NCBI RefSeq assembly: GCF_005144475.1
Contig: NZ_SWJZ01000012.1
Location: 1-64,000 of the forward strand
Direction: 5' to 3'
Source: Rhodobacter capsulatus
Lineage (GTDB): Bacteria; Pseudomonadota; Alphaproteobacteria; Rhodobacterales; Rhodobacteraceae
Length of the DNA stretch: 64,000 nucleotides
Shown here: one piece after another, positions 18,042 to 25,313 of the stretch
Numbering within the stretch: the first letter of the stretch is position 1
How the letters are laid out: each line of letters starts with the position of its first letter
The notes under the pieces: generated by a model
Seen by the model: only the letters and a program-made list of their open reading frames with translations
What the model was told of the DNA's origin: nothing
Databases searched by the model: none
Program-made: the position numbers and the translations under genes

Positions 18042-19025
18042 TTATTTCAGCGCTTCGTTGGTGATCTCGAGCGTATAGGCCCCCTCGGGCGCCTTGGTGA
18101 TCACCGGATCCGAACCGCCGCCCATCAGCGTCGCCACGGTGCGCTCGTAATCCGCCACATCCAGCGCCCCGTTCGAACCCGCCGTCAGCTTTGCCACTTC
18201 GCTCATCATGCGCTTCTGATGCGTCTCGGTCTGCGCCCCGGTCTCGTCGTTTTCCAGAACGATCATCGCGGCTTCGTCCGGGTTCGCCTCGGCATATTTC
18301 CAGCCCTTCATCGCGGCGCGGACGAATTTGACCATCGTCGCCTTGAAGGCGGGATCGGCCAGCTTGTCCTCCATCACGTAAAGACCGTCTTCCAGCGTCG
18401 CGACGCCCTCGTCCTCATATTTGAAGGTCACCAGATCCTCGGGCTTGATCCCCGCATCGATCACCTGCCAATATTCGTTGTAGGTCATCGTCGAGATGCA
18501 GGCCGCCTGCTTTTGCAACAGCGGATCGACGTTGAACCCCTGTTTCAGCACCTCGACCCCATCCGCCCCGCCGGTGGTCGGAATGCCCAGCTTCGACATC
18601 CAGTTCAGGAACGGATATTCATTGCCGAAGAACCAGACGCCCAGCGTCTTGCCCTTGAAATCGGCGGTGGTGGCGACGCCCGATTCCTTCAGACAGGTCA
18701 GCATCATGCCCGAATGCTTGAAGGGCTGCGCGATATTGACCAGCTTGAGCCCCTTTTCGCGCGCGGCCAAAGCGGGCGGCATCCAGTCGACGATCACATC
18801 GGCGCCCCCGCCCGCGATCACCTGCTCGGGCGCGATATCGGGGCCACCGGGCAGGATCGTGACATCAAGCCCCTCTTCCTCGAAATAGCCCTTTTCGGCG
18901 GCGACGTAATAGCCCGCGAATTGCGCCTGCGTCACCCATTTCAGCTGCAGCTTGACCTCTTCGGCCGAGGCGGCGCCCGCCATCAGCGCCAGTGCCGCCG
19001 CCCCCAGCATCACCTTTTTCATCAT
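18042..19025 (-). CDS. ABC transporter periplasmic binding protein, NMT1/THI5 family (pyrimidine-type)
   Basis: About 327 residues; two adjacent ATGs (19025, 19022) follow CAGGAG. A Sec signal peptide (MKKVMLGAAALALMAGAASA, cleavage before EEVKLQ) leads to a THI5/NMT1 fold: LKWVTQAQFAGYYVAAEKGYF, GGGADVIVDWMP and KTLGVWFFGNEYPF. This family binds pyrimidine-like ligands such as hydroxymethylpyrimidine, riboflavin precursors or taurine relatives. Being the last gene of an operon with hydantoinase and amidohydrolase, uracil, thymine, a dihydropyrimidine or a hydantoin is a likely ligand (inference). Confidence 0.85.
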   Translation of the reverse strand: MMKKVMLGAAALALMAGAASAEEVKLQLKWVTQAQFAGYYVAAEKGYFEEEGLDVTILPGGPDIAPEQVIAGGGADVIVDWMPPALAAREKGLKLVNIAQPFKHSGMMLTCLKESGVATTADFKGKTLGVWFFGNEYPFLNWMSKLGIPTTGGADGVEVLKQGFNVDPLLQKQAACISTMTYNEYWQVIDAGIKPEDLVTFKYEDEGVATLEDGLYVMEDKLADPAFKATMVKFVRAAMKGWKYAEANPDEAAMIVLENDETGAQTETHQKRMMSEVAKLTAGSNGALDVADYERTVATLMGGGSDPVITKAPEGAYTLEITNEALK

Positions 19026-19069
19026 CGTCTCTCCTGTTGCGTCCGGGACTTGCGCCCGGTTGGTTGAAC

Positions 19070-19918
19070 TCATCTTCCCCGTTGCGACGGGTGCCAGAAG
19101 GTCGCCGCCTTCTCGATCATCGCGATCAGCCCGAACAGGCCCGATCCCGCCAGCGCCGCCACCGCAATCTCGGCCCAGACCAGCGCCAGATCAAGCTGCC
19201 CGACCGAGGTGGAGATGCGAAACCCCATGCCGCGGGTGGGCGAGCCGAAAAACTCGGCAACGATCGCGCCGATCAGCGCCAGCGTGGTGGCGATCTTCAA
19301 ACCGTTGAACAGAAAGGGCAAGGCCGCGGGCAAGCGCATCTTGATCAGGCTTTGGCCATAGCTTGCCGACCAGGTCGCCATCAGATCGCGGCTTAACGCA
19401 TCCGTGGCGGCCAGCCCCGCGACCATGTTCACCAGCACCGGAAAGAACACCATCACGACGACGACGGCGGCCTTTGAGTGCCAGTCGAAGCCGAACCACA
19501 TCACCAGAATCGGCGCGATGCCGACGATGGGCAGGGCGGCGACGAAATTGCCGACCGGCAAAAGCCCGCGCTGCAGGAAGGGCGAGCGGTCAACCGCAAT
19601 CGCCACCAAAATCGCCGCGCCGCAGCCGATCAGATAGCCCGCCAGCGCCCCCTTGAGGATCGTCTGCACGAAATCCCCCCACAAAAGGGGCAGGTTGGCG
19701 GCAATCGCGGCGGCGATGTCGCTCGGCGCGGGCAGGATCACGGGGCTGACATCGAGCCCCCGCACCAGCCCCTGCCACAGCACCAGAAGCGTGACGCCGA
19801 ACAGCGTCGCCACCAGAGCGCGCACCGGACGCGCATTCGGAAACCGCTCCGCCAGAAGGAAGTTGAGCCCCATCGCGACGCCCCAGAACAGGATCGCTCC
19901 CCAGCCGATCGCGCTCAT
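19070..19918 (-). CDS. ABC transporter permease
   Basis: 282 residues with about six membrane spans and a BPD_transp_1 loop near ATWSASYGQSLIKMRLPAAL, where the EAA-type motif contacts the ATPase. It overlaps the start of the binding-protein gene region closely (44 bases from the ATG at 19025) and itself starts inside the end of the other permease (4-base overlap). SsuC/NitT-TauT class. Two different permeases suggest a heterodimeric channel. Confidence 0.88.
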   Translation of the reverse strand: MSAIGWGAILFWGVAMGLNFLLAERFPNARPVRALVATLFGVTLLVLWQGLVRGLDVSPVILPAPSDIAAAIAANLPLLWGDFVQTILKGALAGYLIGCGAAILVAIAVDRSPFLQRGLLPVGNFVAALPIVGIAPILVMWFGFDWHSKAAVVVVMVFFPVLVNMVAGLAATDALSRDLMATWSASYGQSLIKMRLPAALPFLFNGLKIATTLALIGAIVAEFFGSPTRGMGFRISTSVGQLDLALVWAEIAVAALAGSGLFGLIAMIEKAATFWHPSQRGR

Positions 19919-20778
19919 CGCACCATCCCCATGCGTTTGAGAACCCGGCCCTCGATCAGCCCGACGATCAGCACCAGCCCCGCGGCCAGGATCGCGGCCG
20001 CAAACAGCGCCGACCAGATCTGGATCGTCTGGCCGTAATAGCTGCCCGACAGAAGCCGCGCGCCCAGGCCCTGCGACGCCCCCGCAGGCAGTTCGGCGAC
20101 GATCGTGCCCACAAGCGCGGCGGCGACGCCCACTTTCAGCGAGGCGAAAAGATAGGGCATCGAGGACGGCAGCCGCAGCTTCCAGAACGTCTCAGACCCG
20201 CTGGCATTATAGGTGCGCAACAGGTCAAGCTGCATCGCATCGGGCGCGCGCAGCCCCTTGACCATGCCCACCAGCACCGGGAAGAAGCTCAGATAAGCCG
20301 CGATGATCGCCTTTGGAATCAAGCCCTTGATCCCCAAGGATGCCAAGACGACAATGACCATCGGCGCAATCGCCAGGATCGGGATCGTCTGGCTGGCAAT
20401 CGCCCAGGGCATCACGCTCATGTCCATGGCGCGCGAATGCACGATGCCCACCGCCAGCAAGATCCCCGCCGCCGTGCCAAGCGCAAAGCCCGCCATCGTC
20501 GCCGAAAAGGTGATCCAGGAATGCAGCACCAGACTTTTCTTCGAGGTGATCTTCTGCCCTGCGAACCCGTCCCACAGCCCCTTCGCCACCTGATGCGGCG
20601 CGGGCAGGACGGGGCGTTCCTGCATCATCGTATCGGCCAGCATCTGCGCCGTGGTCACCGTCCCCCCGGCGCGCGCGGCCTGATCATAGGTCCATTGCTT
20701 GTTCAGCATCACCGCCGCACCATACCACAGCGCGACAATGGCACTCAGAACCGTCAGGATCGGAAGGATCGATCTCAT
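19915..20778 (-). CDS. ABC transporter permease
   Basis: 287 residues. An N-terminal span (PILTVLSAIVALWYGAAVML) is followed by a periplasmic segment and a five-span BPD_transp_1 domain with the cytoplasmic loop RTYNASGSETFWKLRLPSSM. NitT/TauT class. It is the first of the two permease genes and lies 93 bases after the ATPase stop; that gap carries a copy of the ATATTTGAG dispersed motif with a G/C hairpin. Confidence 0.88.
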   Translation of the reverse strand: MRSILPILTVLSAIVALWYGAAVMLNKQWTYDQAARAGGTVTTAQMLADTMMQERPVLPAPHQVAKGLWDGFAGQKITSKKSLVLHSWITFSATMAGFALGTAAGILLAVGIVHSRAMDMSVMPWAIASQTIPILAIAPMVIVVLASLGIKGLIPKAIIAAYLSFFPVLVGMVKGLRAPDAMQLDLLRTYNASGSETFWKLRLPSSMPYLFASLKVGVAAALVGTIVAELPAGASQGLGARLLSGSYYGQTIQIWSALFAAAILAAGLVLIVGLIEGRVLKRMGMVR

Positions 20779-20798
20779 GCCCGGCCCCCCCTTTTATC

Positions 20799-20843
20799 TT
20801 GCCTCAAATATCCTCGGGGGGCGCGGGGGGCAGACAGCCCCCC
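20799..20843 (-). repeat. dispersed ATATTTGAG motif with adjacent G/C hairpin (copy A)
   Basis: On the minus strand it reads GGATATTTGAGGCAAGATAA, with a hairpin of six G (20825-20830) and six C (20838-20843) next to it. It occupies the ATPase-permease gap of the operon. A sister copy lies at 23152-23197. Confidence 0.7.
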
Positions 20844-20871
20844 GTCCGACAGAAGTCCCGATGCGCGGCGC

Positions 20872-21663
20872 TCAGTCATAGGCATGCCCCGCACGCAGCC
20901 CCTCGCGGACGCGATGGGCGATCTTCAGGAATTCCGCGCTGTCGCGAATATCCAGCGGCCGGTCCTTCGGCAGGGTGCTTTCGATCACATCGGTGATCCG
21001 GCCCGGACGGGGCGACATCACGACGATCTTCGTCGAGAGATACACCGCCTCGGGAATCGAATGGGTGACAAAACCGATGGTCTTGCCGGTCCGCGCCCAA
21101 AGCTTCAGCAACTCCTCGTTCAGCCGGTCGCGCACGATTTCATCGAGCGCGCCGAAGGGCTCGTCCATCAGCAGGATATCCGCATCGAAGGCCAAGGCCC
21201 GCGCGATGCTGGCGCGCTGCTGCATCCCCCCCGAAAGCTGCCAGGGGAACTTCTTCGCAAACCCCTGCAGATCGACAAGCGAGAGCACTTTTTCAACACG
21301 GGCGTCCTGTTCGGCCTTGGTATAGCCCATGATTTCCAGCGGAAGTTTCACATTTCCCGCAATCGTGCGCCACGGGTAAAGCCCCGCCGCCTGAAACACA
21401 TAGCCATAGCTGCGGGCTTTGCGCGCCTCCTCGGGCGGGATCGAATTCACCGTCAGCGTGCCGCTGGTCGGGTGTTCCAGCGCCGCGATGCAGCGCAGGA
21501 AGGTGGTCTTGCCGCAGCCCGAAGGACCGATGAAGCTGACGAAATCGCCCCGCTCGATCGACAGGTTCACGTCTTTCAGCGCCTGAACCGGCCCGTCATT
21601 CGTCTGAAAGACAAGGTTCAGATCCTTGGCAAATATCACGGGGGCTTTCACGTCTTCGGTCAT
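20872..21663 (-). CDS. ABC transporter ATP-binding protein
   Basis: 263 residues, SsuB/TauB class. Walker A is GPSGCGKTTFLR, the signature is LSGGMQQR, Walker B is [12 protein letters not shown], and the switch His is in FVTHSIPEAV. It energises the two permeases encoded downstream. Start 21663 lies 6 bases before the hydantoinase stop, so the genes are one operon. Confidence 0.92.
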   Translation of the reverse strand: MTEDVKAPVIFAKDLNLVFQTNDGPVQALKDVNLSIERGDFVSFIGPSGCGKTTFLRCIAALEHPTSGTLTVNSIPPEEARKARSYGYVFQAAGLYPWRTIAGNVKLPLEIMGYTKAEQDARVEKVLSLVDLQGFAKKFPWQLSGGMQQRASIARALAFDADILLMDEPFGALDEIVRDRLNEELLKLWARTGKTIGFVTHSIPEAVYLSTKIVVMSPRPGRITDVIESTLPKDRPLDIRDSAEFLKIAHRVREGLRAGHAYD

Positions 21664-21669
21664 CCTTGC

Positions 21670-23121
21670 TTACACGCCACTGGCCGGAATGCCCGCCCGA
21701 ACCACCGGACGCGGCGCGGTCAATTCCTTCCAGGTGCTCAGCGCCTTGCTCACCGACCCGTTCGGGTCACGCGCCACGAACTGCCCGTGGCCCTCGCGGC
21801 TTTGCACCTTTCCGTCAGCAACCGCAACCATCCCGCGGCTCAGCGTGTAGCGCGGCAGGCCCTTCACCTCCTTGCCCTCGAAGACGTTGTAATCAATCGC
21901 AGATTGCTGGCTGGTCGCGGAAATCGTCTTGCGCGCTTCGGGGTCCCAGACTACCAGATCGGCATCGGCACCAACCAGCACCGCGCCCTTCTTCGGATAC
22001 ATCCCCATGATCTTGGCGATATTGGTCGAGGTCACGGCGACGAATTCGTTCATCGTGATCCGCCCCGTGTTCACCCCCGCCGACCAGAGCATCGGCAACC
22101 GGTCCTCAAGGCCCCCGGTCCCGTTCGGGATCCTGGTGAAATTGCCGACCCCGAAGCGCTTCTGCTCGGTGGTGAAGGCGCAATGGTCGGTGGCAACGCA
22201 AGAGAGCGTCCCCGCCGCCAGCCCCGCCCAAAGGCTGTCCTGATGGTGCTTCGCCCGGAACGGAGGCGACATCACCCGCCGCGCCGCATGGTCCCAGTCG
22301 GGGTGGAAATATTCGCTTTCATCCAGCGTCAGATGCTGAATGAGCGGCTCGCCCCAGACCCGCTTGCCCTGCATCCGCGCCCGCCGGATCGCCTCATGCG
22401 CCTCCTCGCACGAGGTATGCACGACATAAAGCGGCACGCCCGCCATGTCGGCGATCATGATGGCGCGGTTCGTCGCCTCGCCCTCGACCTGGCTCGGCCG
22501 GGAATAGGCATGCGCCTCGGGGCCCGTATTGCCCTCGGCCAGCAGTTTCGCCGACATTTCCGCAACGATATCGCCGTTTTCCGCATGCACCATCGGGATC
22601 GCCCCGATCTCGGCGCAGCGCTTGAAACTGGCGAAGAGCTCGTCGTCATTCACCATCAAGGCGCCCTTGTAAGCCAGGAAATGCTTGAACGAGGTGATGC
22701 CGCGCTCGACCACTTTCGGCATCTCGTCAAAGACTTGCTGCCCCCACCAGGTCACCGCCATGTGGAAGGAATAGTCGCAATGCGCGCGCTTGGACTTGTT
22801 GTCCCATTGCTGCAGCGCATCCATCAGCCCCTGCCCCGGATTGGGCAGCGCGAAGTCGATCACCATCGTCGTGCCGCCCGCCAGCGCCGCGCGGGTGCCA
22901 GAGTCGAAATCATCGCTCGAATAGGTGCCCATGAAAGGCATTTCCAGATGCGTATGCGGGTCGATCCCGCCCGGCATCACATAGCAGCCGGTGGCATCGA
23001 GCACGGTCTCGCCCGTCAGCCCCTGCCCGATCGCGATGATCTGCCCGCCCTCGATCGCCACATCGGCCCTGTAGGTCAGATCGGCGGTGACGATGGTTCC
23101 GTTCTTGATGACTGTGGTCAT
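21670..23121 (-). CDS. hydA: dihydropyrimidinase / D-hydantoinase
   Basis: 483 residues from ATG 23121 (MTTVIKNGTIVTADL) after CAAGGAGTTGGAC. It opens the ring of 5,6-dihydrouracil/dihydrothymine or hydantoins. Metal ligands are visible: HTH in IDPHTHLEMPF, the Lys expected to be carboxylated in KHFLAYKGAL, and Asp in CVATDHCAF. It sits between the amidohydrolase that would take its N-carbamoyl product and the transporter genes, which supports reductive pyrimidine catabolism; true hydantoin use is the alternative. Confidence 0.93.
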   Translation of the reverse strand: MTTVIKNGTIVTADLTYRADVAIEGGQIIAIGQGLTGETVLDATGCYVMPGGIDPHTHLEMPFMGTYSSDDFDSGTRAALAGGTTMVIDFALPNPGQGLMDALQQWDNKSKRAHCDYSFHMAVTWWGQQVFDEMPKVVERGITSFKHFLAYKGALMVNDDELFASFKRCAEIGAIPMVHAENGDIVAEMSAKLLAEGNTGPEAHAYSRPSQVEGEATNRAIMIADMAGVPLYVVHTSCEEAHEAIRRARMQGKRVWGEPLIQHLTLDESEYFHPDWDHAARRVMSPPFRAKHHQDSLWAGLAAGTLSCVATDHCAFTTEQKRFGVGNFTRIPNGTGGLEDRLPMLWSAGVNTGRITMNEFVAVTSTNIAKIMGMYPKKGAVLVGADADLVVWDPEARKTISATSQQSAIDYNVFEGKEVKGLPRYTLSRGMVAVADGKVQSREGHGQFVARDPNGSVSKALSTWKELTAPRPVVRAGIPASGV

Positions 23122-23151
23122 GTCCAACTCCTTGAAAGCGCCTGCTTTCAC

Positions 23152-23197
23152 CTTGGCTCAAATATCCTGCGGGGGTCCGGGGGCGCAAAGCCCCCGG
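23152..23197 (-). repeat. dispersed ATATTTGAG motif with adjacent hairpin (copy B)
   Basis: The minus strand reads GGATATTTGAGCCAAGGTGA next to a perfect 8-bp hairpin, CCGGGGGC (23177-23184), loop GCAAA, GCCCCCGG (23190-23197). It fills the gap between the amidohydrolase stop and the hydantoinase start in the same operon as copy A. Confidence 0.7.
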
Positions 23198-23204
23198 CGC
23201 GCGG

Positions 23205-24455
23205 TCAGTCTACGACGACGGCGGTTTCCAGAACCGCATGCAATAGCACATCCGCCCCCGCCGCGGCCCATTCGGGCGAAATCTCCTCGGCCTCGTTATG
23301 CGAGAGCCCATCGACACAGGGGCACATCACCATCGTCGTCGGCGCGACTTTCGCGGTCCAGCAGGCGTCATGCCCGGCGCCCGAGATGATGTCGCGATGC
23401 GGATAGCCCAGCTTCTCGGCCGCGGCGCGGACGCGCCCCACCAGTTCGGGCGTGAAGGTGACCGGGTCGAAATGGCCCACCGCCTCAACCGCGCAGCCCA
23501 CTTTCAGATCGTCGCAGATCGCCGCCGCGCGGCGCTCGATCTCGGCCCGCATGCCATCGAGCTTCGCCTGATCGGGGCTGCGGATATCCACTGTGAAAAT
23601 CACCGTCCCGGGCAGGACGTTGCGCGAATTCGGGCTGAAGTTCACCTGACCGACGCCGCCCACGGCATCGGGCTGGGCGGCCATCGCGACCTCCTGCACC
23701 ATCTCGATGATCCGCGCCATCGCAAGGCCCGCATTGACCCGCATCCCCATGGGCGTCGATCCCGTATGCGCCTCTTTCCCGGTCAGGGTGAATTCGAGCC
23801 ACCACAGCCCCTGGCAATGCGTCACCACGCCGATCGTCTTGGCCTCGGCCTCGAGGATCGGGCCCTGTTCGATATGCAGCTCGAAATAGGCCTGCATCTT
23901 GCGCGCGCCCACCTCTTCGTCGCCGACCCAGCCGATCCGCGCCAGTTCTTCGCCGAAGCTCTTGCCCTCCGGATCCTTGCGCGCATAGGCATAGTCTAGG
24001 CTGTGCACGCCCGCAAAGACGCCCGAGGCCAGCATGGCCGGCGCAAACCGCGCCCCTTCCTCGTTCGTCCAGTTCGTCACCACGATCGGGTGTTTCGTGC
24101 GGAGGCCGCGGTCGTTCAGCGTGCGGATGACCTCAAGCCCGCCCAGAACCCCCAGAACGCCATCGTATTTGCCGCCCGTCGGCTGCGTATCCAGATGCGA
24201 GCCGATGTAAACGGGCAGCGCCTGCGCATCGGTGCCTTCGCGGCACATGAACATGTTGCCCATCCGGTCAAGGCCCATCGTCAGCCCCGCCGCATCGCAC
24301 CAGCTCTTGAACAGCGCGCGGCCCTCGGCATCGGCATCGGTCACGGTCTGGCGGTTGTTCCCGCCCGCGATCCCCGGCCCGACCTGCGCCATCTGCATGA
24401 GGCTGTCCCACAGGCGCGCGGAATTGATACGGAGGTTTTCTCCGGGTGATGGCAT
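23205..24455 (-). CDS. M20-family Zn-dependent amidohydrolase (N-carbamoyl-beta-alanine / N-carbamoyl amino acid hydrolase)
   Basis: 416 residues from ATG 24455, which has GGGAGACAG upstream; this is the promoter-proximal gene. It releases ammonia and CO2 from ureidopropionate-type products of the hydantoinase. Metal and catalytic segments of the M20/allantoate amidohydrolase group are present: GSHLDTQPTGGKYDG, NWTNEEGARFAPAM, ELHIEQGPILE and a C-terminal GAGHDACWTAKVAPT. Substrate choice between beta-alanine and alpha-amino acid derivatives cannot be made from sequence. Confidence 0.9.
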   Translation of the reverse strand: MPSPGENLRINSARLWDSLMQMAQVGPGIAGGNNRQTVTDADAEGRALFKSWCDAAGLTMGLDRMGNMFMCREGTDAQALPVYIGSHLDTQPTGGKYDGVLGVLGGLEVIRTLNDRGLRTKHPIVVTNWTNEEGARFAPAMLASGVFAGVHSLDYAYARKDPEGKSFGEELARIGWVGDEEVGARKMQAYFELHIEQGPILEAEAKTIGVVTHCQGLWWLEFTLTGKEAHTGSTPMGMRVNAGLAMARIIEMVQEVAMAAQPDAVGGVGQVNFSPNSRNVLPGTVIFTVDIRSPDQAKLDGMRAEIERRAAAICDDLKVGCAVEAVGHFDPVTFTPELVGRVRAAAEKLGYPHRDIISGAGHDACWTAKVAPTTMVMCPCVDGLSHNEAEEISPEWAAAGADVLLHAVLETAVVVD

Positions 24456-24506
24456 CTGGCTGTCTCCCTGTCGTCTGCGGGGCTTTGCCCTCTTGCGACT
24501 CATTTT

Positions 24507-24522
24507 CTGACCGATTGGTCAG
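24507..24522. promoter_or_regulatory. RutR-like palindromic operator upstream of the pyrimidine operon
   Basis: CTGACC-GATT-GGTCAG is a perfect 6-bp inverted repeat with a 4-base centre, 52 bases upstream of the amidohydrolase ATG. It closely follows the RutR consensus TTGACC-ANNT-GGTCAA; RutR is a TetR-type, uracil-responsive regulator. No tetR-family gene is in this window, so the regulator would be encoded elsewhere. Confidence 0.65.
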
Positions 24523-24661
24523 AGGAAAGAGGCCACGCTTCCCCGCCCCGGTCAATGGGGAATGGGGGGCGGATGCGGCGCCGGGCGCGCAAGACACAAG
24601 CCATTGCCCGAATTTTGGGCGCGGGCAAGCGGCGGCTTGATCGACGGGCGCGATGCGGCTA

Positions 24662-24692
24662 GCCTTTGGTCACCCAAGAAGGCGCCAAAGGC
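24662..24692. promoter_or_regulatory. inverted repeat upstream of the HTH gene
   Basis: GCCTTTGG (24662-24669) and CCAAAGGC (24685-24692), perfect 8-bp arms 15 bases apart, end 65 bases before the ATG of the small HTH gene. Placement suits an autoregulatory operator; function is not shown. Confidence 0.4.
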
Positions 24693-24757
24693 CCCGGGGT
24701 GCGGCTGACAGGGGAAATCCCGCGGCCACAACGAGAGCAGTCAAGGACGAGGCAGGC

Positions 24758-25042
24758 ATGGAAGAGATGGAGAGCGACCTCTGGCAGGCGCTTGAACGCA
24801 GCGCGGCCTTTTTCGAAGGCAGCGCGGCCTTTGAACCGATCCCGCAGGAGCGCATCAACCCGGTCGACTTGCGGCGCAAGATGGGGCTGACCCAGGCGCA
24901 GATGGCGCCGATGATGGGCATGAGCCTGTCGGGCTATCGCAAATGGGAACAGGGCCAGCGCGCGATCAGCGGCCCGGCCGCCGTGCTGTTGCGGGTGATC
25001 GAAACCGCCCCCGAAGCGGTGAAACAGGCGCTGGCGTCGTAA
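24758..25042 (+). CDS. small XRE-type HTH protein (HigA/NadS-like)
   Basis: 94 residues from ATG 24758 after GAGGCAGGC. The C-terminal half is a helix-turn-helix: DLRRKMGLTQAQMAPMMGMS then SGYRKWEQGQRAISGPAAVLLRVIE, a pattern typical of HigA/NadS antitoxin-like regulators. No toxin gene is next to it: the following 270 bases contain only the dispersed element. It may be an orphan antitoxin or a simple repressor. It is convergent with preA and is not obviously part of the pyrimidine genes. Confidence 0.8.
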   Translation: MEEMESDLWQALERSAAFFEGSAAFEPIPQERINPVDLRRKMGLTQAQMAPMMGMSLSGYRKWEQGQRAISGPAAVLLRVIETAPEAVKQALAS

Positions 25043-25060
25043 GAAAATTCCCCGCAAGGG

Positions 25061-25269
25061 TCGGGCGGAACAGGAAAAGCACCGCTTTTCCCCGCCCGCT
25101 GGCGCGCCCGCAGTCACCCGACCGTTTCCCCAAGCGGGACAGAGGGCAGCGCCCGGCCCGGCGGGCGAGAAGCGCCCGCCATGGGCGGGGCGGGCGCTGC
25201 CCGAGTGCCTTGGGGCACTCGGGGGTCACGGGGCTGATGTGTCGCCAGACCTCGGCGATGGCCTCGGTC
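25061..25269 (-). repeat. 209-bp dispersed structured element, copy 1
   Basis: It lies 44 bases downstream of the preA stop (minus strand) and also after the HTH gene. Four hairpins can be drawn. A: CGGGCGG..CCGCCCG around GGAAAAGC-acc-GCTTTTCC. B: GGGCAGCGCCCG..CGGGCGCTGCCC enclosing GGCGGGCG-agaag-CGCCCGCC. C: CCGAGTGCC-ttgg-GGCACTCGG. D: GACC..GGTC, imperfect in this copy. Two sister copies are at 31545 and 56229. Confidence 0.9.
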
Positions 25270-25313
25270 AATCTGGGTGGGCTTCCCGGGCTTCGACCGG
25301 AAAGCCCCTTGCC

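Noticed and set aside
20437-23406. 989-codon open frame on the plus strand across permease, ATPase and hydantoinase genes
   Set aside because: Spans several well-identified genes and intergenic repeats on the other strand; composition is His/Arg-rich with no domain.
24966-25271. Short minus-strand frames with a shared LGQRPPRP..ALLARR peptide in all three structured elements
   Set aside because: The shared peptide follows from DNA conservation of hairpins B and C; the frames have different ends, no consistent ribosome sites and base changes that keep pairing rather than codons.
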